A stretch of 64,000 nt of DNA from Roseovarius sp. THAF9. GTDB lineage: Bacteria; Pseudomonadota; Alphaproteobacteria; Rhodobacterales; Rhodobacteraceae. The DNA lies in contig NZ_CP045404.1 in NCBI RefSeq assembly GCF_009363715.1, positions 526,001-590,000 of the forward strand, given 5' to 3'. Within the stretch, counting starts at the first letter, position 1. Each line of letters starts with the position of its first letter. The notes beneath the pieces are model-generated. The model was given only the letters and a program-made list of their open reading frames with translations. It had not been told where the DNA came from and searched no databases. This document shows, piece by piece, positions 1-7,663 of the stretch. The position numbers and the translations under genes are program-made.

Positions 1-2
1 TC

Positions 3-101
3 CAGGCGCTGGTGATCCTGTTCACCGGGGCGTTGGACAATATGGTGCGGATGCCGATGGAACGCGCCTATGGCGCGCTGCGGCGGAGGCGTAAGGCATG
101 A
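3..101 (+). CDS. ABC transporter permease, C-terminal end only (partial)
   Basis: The reading frame enters from outside the window and encodes the last 32 residues of a protein ending in an Arg-rich tail (RRRRKA). The start is not visible. A hydrophobic stretch followed by a basic cytoplasmic tail fits the end of an inner-membrane permease. A second permease of the BPD_transp_2 family lies just downstream, and nucleoside/simple-sugar ABC importers of the BMP type usually encode two such permeases side by side. The identity is therefore inferred mostly from context. The TGA stop overlaps an ATG (ATGA) that opens a 34-codon frame leading to the next gene. Confidence 0.6.
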   Translation, partial: QALVILFTGALDNMVRMPMERAYGALRRRRKA

Positions 102-198
102 GCGTGCATGGTTCGGTCCGGGGCGAAGTGTTTTGTGTCGTGATGCGCCGCGGTGTGTGGCACGCTGCGAGGGTCACAACTTTTCGGAGCCTCAGACC

Positions 199-834
199 AT
201 GAACGAGTTCGCGCCTTACCTTCCCGGCTTTATCGCTGCCTATGCCATCCTGCTGGTGGGGGCGTCCTCGCCCGGGCCCGCAGTCGCGATGCTGTTGGGT
301 ATCTCGACTAACCAAGGGCGGGGGCCGGCATTGGTGACCTGCGCGGGGATCGCCACGGGCAGCATGACGATCAACATCCTGACCATGCTGGGTGTGGGGC
401 TGATCCTGTCGCAGGCGGCGTGGGCGATGAGTCTTTTGAAGCTGGTGGGCGCGGCCTACCTGGTGTGGCTGGCCTACGGCGCGTTCAAGAAGGCGCTGAA
501 CCCGCCGAAACTGGCGGTGATGCAAACACCCAAGCAGGCGCATGCGAAGCTGTTCGCGCAAGGCTACGCGTTGCAGGTGACGAACCCCAAGGCGATCGTC
601 TTCTGGCTGGCCATCGCGGCGGTCGGTGCGGTCGAAGGCGCGCCGGCGCCGGTGATTGCTGCCTTCGTCGCCGGAGCCTTCGTGATCAGTTTCACCATGC
701 ACGCGGCCTGGGCGGTGTTCCTGTCCTCAAGCCCCATCCGGGCGGTTTATGCCGGGGGGCGGCGGTGGATCGAGGCGGCGTTGGGCAGCTTTTTCACCTT
801 TGCCGCGTACAAGATGGCGACATCGGAGAGTTGA
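199..834 (+). CDS. LysE/RhtB family amino-acid exporter
   Basis: This 211-residue integral membrane protein has the length and about six hydrophobic segments typical of the LysE/RhtB family of inner-membrane exporters of amino acids and derivatives. Near the N-terminus it carries the family-like SSPGPA motif, and in the middle NPKAIVFW, the conserved loop before a late helix. The ATG at 199 is chosen because CGGAG lies about 11 bases upstream and the family begins directly with the first helix; an upstream in-frame start would add an unrelated Cys/Arg-rich extension. It stops 4 bases before the next permease start, so it is probably co-transcribed with the ABC importer genes. The substrate cannot be told from the sequence. 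Confidence 0.88.
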   Translation: MNEFAPYLPGFIAAYAILLVGASSPGPAVAMLLGISTNQGRGPALVTCAGIATGSMTINILTMLGVGLILSQAAWAMSLLKLVGAAYLVWLAYGAFKKALNPPKLAVMQTPKQAHAKLFAQGYALQVTNPKAIVFWLAIAAVGAVEGAPAPVIAAFVAGAFVISFTMHAAWAVFLSSSPIRAVYAGGRRWIEAALGSFFTFAAYKMATSES

Positions 835-838
835 CCGC

Positions 839-1786
839 ATGGAATTCCTGACCCTTCTGCAGGTTCTCGACAGCACGGTGCGGTTGGCCATACCGCTGCT
901 GCTGGCCTGTCTTGCGGGGCTCTTCAGCGAAAGGGCGGGAATTTTCGACATCGGGCTGGAAGGCAAAATGCTGATGGCGGCGTTCTTTTCGGCCGCCTTC
1001 GCCTATGTGTCGGGGTCGGCCTGGGTGGGGCTGCTGGCGGGGATCGGGTCGTCGATGCTGCTCTCGGGTCTGCACGGGCTGGCCAGCATCACATTTCGGG
1101 GCAATCAGTTGATTTCGGGCGTGGCGATTAATTTTCTGGCGGCGGGGCTTACGGTGCTGATCGCGGCGGACTGGTTTCAGGAAGCGGGGCGGACGCCGTC
1201 GCTGGGCACGGGCGCGCGGTTCGAGCCGATCGACCTGCCCTTTGCGAGCAGTCTCGGGCCGGTCTATGGCGAGCTTGTGTCCGGGCATACGATACTGGTT
1301 TACTTGGCATTTCTCTGCGTGCCGGCGAGTTGGTGGGTGCTGTACCGCACCCGGTTCGGGCTGCGGCTGCGCGCTGTGGGGGAGAACCCCGAGGCGGTCG
1401 ACACGGCGGGCATCAGCGTTCCGGGCATGCGGTTCGCGGCACTGGCCATTTGCGGTGTGCTTTGCGGGGTCGCGGGGGCCTACCTGTCGACCGCGCTGCA
1501 GGCCGGGTTCGTCAAGGACATGACGGCGGGGCGCGGATATATTGCGCTGGCGGCGCTGATCTTTGCCAAGTGGCGACCCTGGTACGCGCTGTGGGCGACG
1601 CTGCTGTTCGGGTTGTTGCAGGCGGTGGCGCTGCGGTATCAGAACCTCGAAGTGGGCGGCATCACGATCCCGACGCAGTTGATGGATGCGGCGCCGTATA
1701 TTCTGACCGTGGTGATCCTGGCGGGGTTCGTCGGCAAGGCGATTCCCCCGAAATCGGGCGGCGTGCCTTATGTGAAAGAGCGCTAA
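839..1786 (+). CDS. ABC transporter permease, nucleoside/simple-sugar (BPD_transp_2) type
   Basis: This 315-residue, very hydrophobic protein belongs to the branched-chain/simple-sugar permease superfamily. FSERAGIFDIGLEGKMLM near residues 26-43 is the typical N-terminal signature of the second permease of BMP-type nucleoside importers (NupQ-like). FGLRLRAVGENPEAVDTAGI in the middle is the cytoplasmic EAA-like loop that contacts the ATPase. It forms part of an inner-membrane importer whose ATPase, binding protein and other permease lie upstream, mostly outside the window. The start follows the lysE-like stop by 4 bases. The transported purine nucleoside or sugar cannot be assigned with certainty. 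Confidence 0.88.
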   Translation: MEFLTLLQVLDSTVRLAIPLLLACLAGLFSERAGIFDIGLEGKMLMAAFFSAAFAYVSGSAWVGLLAGIGSSMLLSGLHGLASITFRGNQLISGVAINFLAAGLTVLIAADWFQEAGRTPSLGTGARFEPIDLPFASSLGPVYGELVSGHTILVYLAFLCVPASWWVLYRTRFGLRLRAVGENPEAVDTAGISVPGMRFAALAICGVLCGVAGAYLSTALQAGFVKDMTAGRGYIALAALIFAKWRPWYALWATLLFGLLQAVALRYQNLEVGGITIPTQLMDAAPYILTVVILAGFVGKAIPPKSGGVPYVKER

Positions 1787-1939
1787 CTGCCCGAAGTGTC
1801 TCAAAAGTTTCGGAAACGGAAGCACATGGACCGATGCGTTCACGCTTCGTAAGGCCAGTTCACATAAATTGATCAGACCTGAGGCGGCAAAACATATGCC
1901 GCACTTGCAAAAAGCCCTGTGGCGGGGCTAACACGGGTT

Positions 1940-2854
1940 ATGCAGATCTACCTTCCCATCGCCGAGGTTTCGGTCAACGCCTTCCTGCTTTTGGGGCTGG
2001 GCGGATTGGTGGGCGTTCTGTCGGGCATGTTCGGCGTGGGTGGCGGGTTCCTGATGACGCCGCTTTTGTTCTTCATCGGTATTCCGCCGGCGGTGGCCGT
2101 GGCGACCGAGGCGAACCAGATCGTCGCGTCGTCCTTTTCGGGCGTGCTGGCGCATCTGAGGCGAAAGACCGTCGATCTCCGAATGGGCACGGTGCTGCTG
2201 ATCGGCGGGCTTATAGGCGCCGCGCTGGGTGTTGTGGTGTTCAACTATTTGCGCTCCTTGGGGCAGGTCGATCTGCTGGTGCGGCTTTGCTACGTCGTGT
2301 TCCTCGGTATTATCGGCGGGATGATGTTCTTTGAGAGCCTGCGGGCGATCCGGCGCAGTAAGTCGGGCAAGCCTGCGGCGCGGAAGAAACACACCTGGAT
2401 CCAGAAGCTGCCGTTCAAGATGCGGTTCCGCACGAGCGGGCTTTATATCAGCGTCATTCCTCCGGTCCTGGTGGGCATCGCGGTGGGCGTGCTGGCCGCG
2501 ATCATGGGCGTGGGCGGCGGGTTCATCATGGTGCCTGCGATGATCTACCTGCTGGGCATGCCCACAAAGGTCGTTGTCGGCACGTCGCTGTTCCAGATCA
2601 TTTTCGTGACCGCCTTCACCACGCTCTTGCACGCAACGACGAACTTTACCGTGGATGTGGCGCTGGCCGTGCTGCTGTTGATCGGGGGCGTGATCGGGGC
2701 GCAGATCGGGACGACAATTGGCACGCGGATGAAGGCAGAACAGCTGCGCATCCTGCTGGCGCTGATGGTGCTGGCGGTCTGTTTCAAGCTGGCGCTGGAC
2801 CTGCTGATCATGCCGTCGGAGCTGTATTCGATCGGCGCGGCGGAGGGGCATTGA
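1940..2854 (+). CDS. TauE/SafE (TSUP) family membrane transporter
   Basis: This 304-residue membrane protein has the internal duplication of the TSUP family: the glycine-rich motif GMFGVGGGFLMTPLL near residue 30 is mirrored by AIMGVGGGFIMVPAM in the second half. Members export sulfite, sulfoacetate or other organosulfur anions or import related compounds; the direction and substrate here are unknown. The ATG at 1940 is preferred to a GTG seven codons upstream because family members begin close to this point, although neither has a strong ribosome site. It overlaps the next gene by one base (TGATG), indicating translational coupling. Confidence 0.88.
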   Translation: MQIYLPIAEVSVNAFLLLGLGGLVGVLSGMFGVGGGFLMTPLLFFIGIPPAVAVATEANQIVASSFSGVLAHLRRKTVDLRMGTVLLIGGLIGAALGVVVFNYLRSLGQVDLLVRLCYVVFLGIIGGMMFFESLRAIRRSKSGKPAARKKHTWIQKLPFKMRFRTSGLYISVIPPVLVGIAVGVLAAIMGVGGGFIMVPAMIYLLGMPTKVVVGTSLFQIIFVTAFTTLLHATTNFTVDVALAVLLLIGGVIGAQIGTTIGTRMKAEQLRILLALMVLAVCFKLALDLLIMPSELYSIGAAEGH

Positions 2855-3606
2855 TGCGCTGGCTGATCGCCCTTCTGTTCATGGCCGGGCCGCTGATGGC
2901 GGAGGAGGTCGTGCTGGGTTTGAGCCGGGACAAGGTGGCGATCACGGCGACCTTCGACGGCTCGGAGATTTTGGTGTTCGGTGCGGTCAAGCGTGAGGCG
3001 CCGGTGCCCGAGGAGCCGTTGGATGTGATCGTGGCCATTGCGGGGCCGAGCAAGCCCGTGGTGGTGCGCCGCAAGGAGCGGCGGTTCGGCATCTGGGTCA
3101 ATGTCGACTCGGTCGAGGTGGACCGGGCGCCGTCTTTTTATGCTATTGCCACGACTGGGCCGCTGGACAAGGTGCTGTCGAATGTCGAGGATCTGCGCCA
3201 CAGCATCTCGATCCCGAGGGCGATCCGGTCGGTGGGCGCGGCAAGTGCGACGGTCGATCCGCAGGCGTTTACCGAGGCGGTGATCCGTATCCGCAAAGCC
3301 AATGGGGCCTACAGTTTGCAGGAGGGCGCGGTTTCGCTGGACGAGCAGACGCTGTTTCGCACCTCGATCGAGATGCCGGCGAACCTGACGGAAGGGGCCT
3401 ATGCGACGCGGATCTTTCTGACCCGGGGTGGCGAGGTCGTATCGACCTACGAGACGGCCATCGGGGTGCAGAAGGTCGGGCTGGAACGGTGGATCTTCAA
3501 CCTGTCGCGGGAACAGCCGCTGATCTATGGCCTGATGTCGCTGGCCATCGCCATCGCGGCGGGCTGGGGCGCGTCCGCGGCGTTCCGGGCGATACGGGAC
3601 CGCTGA
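2854..3606 (+). CDS. TIGR02186 family membrane-anchored protein
   Basis: This 250-residue protein begins with a signal-like segment (residues 1-17, ending PLMAEE), continues as a beta-rich, probably periplasmic domain, and ends with a single transmembrane helix (about residues 225-245, AIAIAAGWGASAAFRA) and a short basic tail. This architecture and the sequence fit the alphaproteobacterial TIGR02186 family, whose function is unknown. Members are commonly found directly behind a TauE/SafE gene, and here the start overlaps that gene's stop, so a role in the same transport process is a reasonable inference. Confidence 0.8.
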   Translation: MRWLIALLFMAGPLMAEEVVLGLSRDKVAITATFDGSEILVFGAVKREAPVPEEPLDVIVAIAGPSKPVVVRRKERRFGIWVNVDSVEVDRAPSFYAIATTGPLDKVLSNVEDLRHSISIPRAIRSVGAASATVDPQAFTEAVIRIRKANGAYSLQEGAVSLDEQTLFRTSIEMPANLTEGAYATRIFLTRGGEVVSTYETAIGVQKVGLERWIFNLSREQPLIYGLMSLAIAIAAGWGASAAFRAIRDR

Positions 3607-3645
3607 GCCCGATCCAGGGTAAATGCCCCCGGCTCATCCATTTTC

Positions 3646-3726
3646 GCACGTCGGTATAGCGTCGGTATCCGGGTGGTGCTGCAACGGTGCCATTTCAGCC
3701 GAACGGCGGATTAACGAACCGTGCGG
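3646..3726. repeat. Copy 1 of an ~80-bp dispersed intergenic repeat
   Basis: The segment contains two spaced TCGGTAT words (TCGGTAT-N-GCGTCGGTAT), then GGGTGGTG, ACGGTGCCATTT, a GCGG(A/G)TTAACG block and CGTGCG. The same series of blocks in the same order and spacing occurs at about 52234-52315, in another intergenic region. No coding frame is shared by the copies. It could be a regulatory or structural element or the remnant of a small mobile repeat. Confidence 0.7.
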
Positions 3727-3791
3727 ATTTTGCGGGCGCAGCATCAAAACTTAAGAAGTCGCAAAAACCGATAGGTCCAGCTCTTCCGAAT

Positions 3792-4433
3792 TCACCGGGC
3801 AAGGACGACATCGCTGCGGATGTCCAGACCGCCCTCAATCGCGTCGATCAGGTAGCAGGCGGTGTCGGCGCGCGAGATCAGGCCGTTTCGCCAAGACTTG
3901 GGCTCTCGCAACACCTTGCAAGTGCCGGTGCGGGCGCCGTTGGTCAGGATCACCGGGCGGGCGATGGTCCAGTCGAGCGGGCTGTCCATGATCAGCGCCT
4001 CCTGCCGGTCCTTGTCGGCGTAGGGTCGGCCCAGAATGGCCTTGTGGCCGAGGCTTTCGACGCTGCTCATGGCGGACCGGCTGCGCCCCGCGCCAAAGCC
4101 GGTGACGGCGACGAGGCGGGAAACGCCCGCCGTCTGCATGGCGTCCAGAAGGATGCGAGTGGTTTCCGAAAAGAGTGTGACCTCTTTCCAGAGCATCGAA
4201 ACGCTTTCCTTGATCCCTAGCACGTAGACCACCGCGTCGGTGTCCTTGAGCGCATCGGCAACGTTGGCGGGGTCGAGCGCGTCGCCGGGGAAAGGCTCCA
4301 GCCCCGGGCGGGCTGTCATGTCGCCGGCGGAGCGGGCGAAGGCGCGAACGGTGTGATCGCGGCGTAGCGCCTCGTCAACGGCGCATTGGCCGATGCCGGA
4401 GGTGGCGCCGAGGATGGTGATGTGCTGGCTCAA
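3792..4433 (-). CDS. NAD(P)-binding, NmrA/SDR-like oxidoreductase
   Basis: This 213-residue protein has an N-terminal Rossmann motif (ILGATSGIGQ, residues 7-16) and the atypical-SDR layout of NmrA-like proteins: nucleotide binding, a DALDP segment after the second strand, and YADKDRQE in the position where extended SDRs place the catalytic Tyr/Lys pair. It is probably a cytoplasmic NAD(P)H-dependent reductase or a redox-sensing protein; no substrate can be deduced. The start overlaps the stop of the upstream 60-residue gene by four bases (ATGA), so the two are translated together. Confidence 0.8.
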   Translation of the reverse strand: MSQHITILGATSGIGQCAVDEALRRDHTVRAFARSAGDMTARPGLEPFPGDALDPANVADALKDTDAVVYVLGIKESVSMLWKEVTLFSETTRILLDAMQTAGVSRLVAVTGFGAGRSRSAMSSVESLGHKAILGRPYADKDRQEALIMDSPLDWTIARPVILTNGARTGTCKVLREPKSWRNGLISRADTACYLIDAIEGGLDIRSDVVLAR

Positions 4434-4612
4434 TTCAACAGGTCTTCATAAAACGAGTGGAACTTGCGGTGTGCCGAGCCGTCCTTCTCGAGATTCAGCG
4501 CGCCGCGCGTGTCGCTGGTCTTCCACGGAGGATCGTCGCGCAGCGTGGTGACACGGAAACTTTCGCAAAGCCTGTCGAAACGCGGATCGGCCTTCGGGTC
4601 GGGTTTGGTCAT
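4430..4612 (-). CDS. Small conserved-looking hypothetical protein (60 aa)
   Basis: A 60-residue, highly charged, soluble protein with no signal peptide or membrane segment, beginning MTKPDPKADPRFDRL and ending FHSFYEDLLN. The ATG at 4612 is chosen because it gives a compact protein; upstream extension reads into low-quality Arg/Ser-rich sequence. The stop overlaps the start of the NmrA-like reductase by ATGA, which supports it being a real gene. I do not recognise the family and cannot offer a function. Confidence 0.65.
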   Translation of the reverse strand: MTKPDPKADPRFDRLCESFRVTTLRDDPPWKTSDTRGALNLEKDGSAHRKFHSFYEDLLN

Positions 4613-4698
4613 GTGTCTGACGTCCTGTGAGTTAATCCGAGTTGGAGGACCACTTAGAAGGATCGCGGCACAGGTAAACCGTCCTGCGGCAAAACCGA

Positions 4699-5511
4699 TC
4701 AGTCGGAGAAGATCAGGTTCCAGGCCGCGGCGACCCAATCGGTGCGAAAGCTGTGGCGACCGGGATGCAGGCATTTGAGTAGACGGGTGTCGTTGGCGGC
4801 GGTCCATGCTTCGCAGGTCAGGCCGTCGTGCAAGGCGGGGGCCTTGGAGTCCTCATACTCGCCGACCTGGCGGTACATGGCGAGCACGGTTTCGACATCG
4901 CCCTGCCGTGCCTCGCCGATGGCGCGGCCCGCGAGTGGGACGATCCGGTCGGCTGTGCCGTGGATATGGATGATATCGGCGGGCGGTGTCGTGCAGTTGC
5001 CGGGCGTGGGCGCCCAGAAGGTGCCGGCCACAGGAATGAACCCGGCGTAGTCGGCGGGCCGGTGGCAGGCCAGGGTCCAGGTCATCATGCCGCCGGCGGA
5101 AAAGCCGGCCATGACGATGCGGTCGGGGTCGACACCATGGTTGGCGACGATATCGCTGCGCAGGGCGTCGAAATAGGCCAGCTCGGTTTCGGGCGAGGTG
5201 ACGCCGCCCGAGGGCGTGCCGGGCAGGCGCCAGTCATCGCCCGCCGCATTGGCCGCAATCAGCGCGATGCCCAGACGGTCGGCCATGCCGCGCAGCGAGC
5301 CGTTGCGCATCGTGCCCACCGCCGAGCCCTTGTAGCCGTGCGCAAAGATCAGCGCACCCATGGGCGTGTCGCCGTCCTGCCCCTGTGGCAGGTAGATGCG
5401 GTAGCTGCGGTCGCCAATCCGGCAGTCGGTGTCGGGCCCGCAGGCGAAGGCTGGGAGACCGGGCAGGGACAGGGTCAGGGCAAGGACGAGGAGGGCAGCC
5501 GAGCGTTTCAT
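4699..5511 (-). CDS. Secreted PHB-depolymerase-like alpha/beta hydrolase (LpqC type)
   Basis: This 270-residue protein starts with a clear signal peptide (residues 1-22, ending PAFA|CG). The mature part has the alpha/beta-hydrolase layout: FAHGYKG oxyanion region near residue 57, nucleophile elbow GFSAGG with Ser138, an acidic HGTADRIVP segment near residue 197, and a late His in HPGRHSF near 255. These features fit the esterase PHB-depolymerase/LpqC family of periplasmic or secreted esterases acting on polyhydroxyalkanoates or feruloyl esters. The actual substrate is unknown. The start at 5511 is the Met at the head of the signal peptide. Confidence 0.85.
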   Translation of the reverse strand: MKRSAALLVLALTLSLPGLPAFACGPDTDCRIGDRSYRIYLPQGQDGDTPMGALIFAHGYKGSAVGTMRNGSLRGMADRLGIALIAANAAGDDWRLPGTPSGGVTSPETELAYFDALRSDIVANHGVDPDRIVMAGFSAGGMMTWTLACHRPADYAGFIPVAGTFWAPTPGNCTTPPADIIHIHGTADRIVPLAGRAIGEARQGDVETVLAMYRQVGEYEDSKAPALHDGLTCEAWTAANDTRLLKCLHPGRHSFRTDWVAAAWNLIFSD

Positions 5512-5596
5512 GCCGAAAGGCGTAGCACCGACGGCGCCGGGGAACAGCGTCAATACGTGCCTTCACGGCCATTTGACCCGGTGCGCAGACGCAAAA

Positions 5597-5621
5597 CGCC
5601 CCGCGGCAGGACCGCGGGGCG
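5597..5621 (-). terminator. Intrinsic terminator of the amt operon
   Basis: A perfect 10-bp GC stem (CGCCCCGCGG and its complement) with a 5-base loop is followed, reading on the minus strand, by TTTT. It lies just after the stop of the 56-residue membrane protein gene, where the minus-strand amt transcript should end. Confidence 0.8.
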
Positions 5622-5643
5622 CATGAAAGCAAGCGGGATATGC

Positions 5644-5814
5644 TTACTTGTGCTTTTTGTACTTGCTGGCTTCGACGCCGTTGCCAAAGAGCAGGGCGGC
5701 GATGCAGATGCCGATGGCGATCAGGCTGTAGACCAGCGTGTGGCCGCCAGCACCGCCGACGAAGATCACGCCGCTGACACCGTCCCAGGATGCGTTTTCA
5801 AAGGGAAATCCCAT
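5644..5814 (-). CDS. 56-aa membrane protein encoded behind amt
   Basis: The frame starts with ATG at 5814, 15 bases after the amt stop, preceded by GAAAGGAAGAAACC, a good ribosome site. The 56-residue product has one transmembrane segment (about residues 27-43, LVYSLIAIGICIAALLFG) and a basic C-terminus (SKYKKHK). It sits between amt and a strong terminator, so it is the second gene of a two-gene ammonium operon, in the place usually held by glnK. I do not know a named family; an accessory or modulatory subunit of the transporter is only an inference. Confidence 0.75.
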   Translation of the reverse strand: MGFPFENASWDGVSGVIFVGGAGGHTLVYSLIAIGICIAALLFGNGVEASKYKKHK

Positions 5815-5829
5815 GGTTTCTTCCTTTCG

Positions 5830-7233
5830 TTACTGCGACGCCGGGGGCGACGCCATGATGCCTTCGGGATAGGCCTGTGCCGGCACCTTGACCGTGTCCA
5901 GACCTGCGATTTCGGCCGCTTCGGGAACGCGCAGCATGCCCACCATTTTCAGGATGAGGGAGCTGACGTAACCAGTGATGAGGCCGATCGCCACGAAGAC
6001 GACGATGCCGACAAGCTGGCCGATGAAGCTGACCGTCGGGACGTCGCTACCTTCGGGCACCGAAAAGTCGAGAACGGCCGGATAACCACTGGCGAAGATG
6101 CCCAGCATCAACATGCCGTAGATGCCCATCGTGCCGTGCACGGTCACGGCGCCCACTGCGTCGTCGATCCCCATATTCTCGAGGATCGTGGCGGCGGGTT
6201 TCAGCATGATGCCCGCGACGATGGCGATGATGAAGGTCAGCGACGGGAAGTAGATGTCGAGACCCGAGGCCACCGAGATGAGGCCCGCCAGCGCGCCGGA
6301 CATCATCCAGAACGGATCGCGGGTGAAGAGCCACGCGCCGATGATGCCGCCCGCGACACCCATCAGGATGTTGAAGCTAAGCGCGCCGAGGTTGGTGGGC
6401 GTGCCGTAGATGGTGGTGAAGTTCGACCCCCATGACCACGCTTCGCCACCGACGACGAGGCAGGCCATCAGGAAGCCCCAGAAACCCACGACGATGAGCA
6501 TCAGCCCGGTCGCCGTGAAGGGCATGTTGTGACCTGCAAGGTGATTGGCGGTGCCGTCGGCGTTGAACTTGCCGATGCGCGGGCCGAGGTTGATCAGCAC
6601 GCCGAGCGCGAAGAACGCCGCGACCGCGTGGACAAGGCCAGCGGCGCCGAAGTCATGCACGCCCCAGTCCTGTACCAGCCAGCCATCCGCGTGCCAGCCC
6701 CAGGCCGCGGCGAGCGTCCAACTGAAGCCGCCGAGGATCATGGCGAGGATGACGAAGCCGACCGTCTGGATGCGTTCGATCACGGCACCCGACATGATCG
6801 AGGCGGTGGTGGCGGCAAAGAGCGTGAACGCGCCCCAGAAGACGCCGTCGATCTGGTCTTCGGTGTTGGGGCCCATGTAGGCGGCCGATTCCCCCCACGG
6901 GAAGGCGATGGCATTGGCGTAACCCGCGCCAGAAATCCCGTTCGGCCCCTCGGAGAGCGAGAAGCCCGTGGGGAAGCCCCAGTAGACCCACCAGCCGAAG
7001 AAGTAGAAGGCGGGGATGACGAAGGCGATGGCGAGGATGTTCTTGACCCCCGACGACAACGCGTTCTTGGCGCGCGAGGCGCCCATTTCATAGGCCAGGA
7101 AGCCTGCGTGGATGATGATCATGAGCGGGATGGAGAGGTAATAATACGTCTCCGCGAACATGGTGTTGGTCATGTTCCCCTTCGCCTCAATCGCGGCCAC
7201 CTGGGCCGCAAGTTCCGCGAGTTGTTCTTCCAT
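5830..7233 (-). CDS. amt: Ammonium transporter (Amt family)
   Basis: This 467-residue membrane protein imports ammonium at the inner membrane. The twin pore histidines are visible in LVHAVAAF and VHGTMGIYG, and the Amt segment DFGAAGLVHAVAA is intact. The start at 7233 is set by a GGAGG box eight bases upstream; an earlier in-frame start would add 32 residues without a ribosome site. Unusually, about 20 residues of heptad-like sequence (EEQLAELAAQVAAIEA) precede the first membrane helix, where many Amt proteins have a cleaved signal or a short loop. Expression is probably nitrogen-controlled, but I could not identify a convincing sigma-54 site upstream. Confidence 0.93.
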   Translation of the reverse strand: MEEQLAELAAQVAAIEAKGNMTNTMFAETYYYLSIPLMIIIHAGFLAYEMGASRAKNALSSGVKNILAIAFVIPAFYFFGWWVYWGFPTGFSLSEGPNGISGAGYANAIAFPWGESAAYMGPNTEDQIDGVFWGAFTLFAATTASIMSGAVIERIQTVGFVILAMILGGFSWTLAAAWGWHADGWLVQDWGVHDFGAAGLVHAVAAFFALGVLINLGPRIGKFNADGTANHLAGHNMPFTATGLMLIVVGFWGFLMACLVVGGEAWSWGSNFTTIYGTPTNLGALSFNILMGVAGGIIGAWLFTRDPFWMMSGALAGLISVASGLDIYFPSLTFIIAIVAGIMLKPAATILENMGIDDAVGAVTVHGTMGIYGMLMLGIFASGYPAVLDFSVPEGSDVPTVSFIGQLVGIVVFVAIGLITGYVSSLILKMVGMLRVPEAAEIAGLDTVKVPAQAYPEGIMASPPASQ

Positions 7234-7663
7234 TTTTCTTATAACCTCCGTGTTGGCCGGAGTGCGCAGTCCCGTACGCTTCGATTCCGGCGACGCCTTT
7301 ACTGAAACGGGTCCAGGGCGTTCCGCCAAACGTTTTTTTGGCGCGTTCTCGAGGTGGAAAGGCCCGATTTCGAGGGCGTCGTGAGGAAGTCTGCAACAGC
7401 ATGGAGACGGCGTCGGCGGGCGTGATACTGCTTAAGGCTATGAAATTTTTACGTAATCACGGGAATCTTGGAAAACTGTCAGCACGCGCCATTGGAAAGC
7501 ACCTGCATTTGTATCGCTGAAAGGTTGTACGGGAAAATCTTCAACCTGATTTTGCAGTGAGCCAATTGCGTACCAAAACATGCACATAAAATAGGCATGG
7601 AGCAGCAAAGGTGCGAGAGGCAAGACCGGAAGTGTACCGGTTCATACCGCATGTTCCAATCGC
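7234..7663. other. 430-bp intergenic region between amt and the FAD oxidase gene
   Basis: No convincing gene is present. It must hold the amt promoter. A short inverted repeat (CGCCAAA ... TTTGGCG) lies near 7325-7345 and the part around 7430-7600 is noticeably AT-richer than its surroundings. No clear sigma-70 or sigma-54 core could be assigned. Confidence 0.5.

Noticed and set aside
4828..6435. A 535-codon plus-strand frame
   Set aside because: It is antisense to the esterase and amt genes, with Arg/Gly/Ala/His-biased composition typical of a shadow frame.
7234..7663. A sigma-54 promoter for amt
   Set aside because: No convincing GG-N10-GC core at the right spacing was found on the minus strand.
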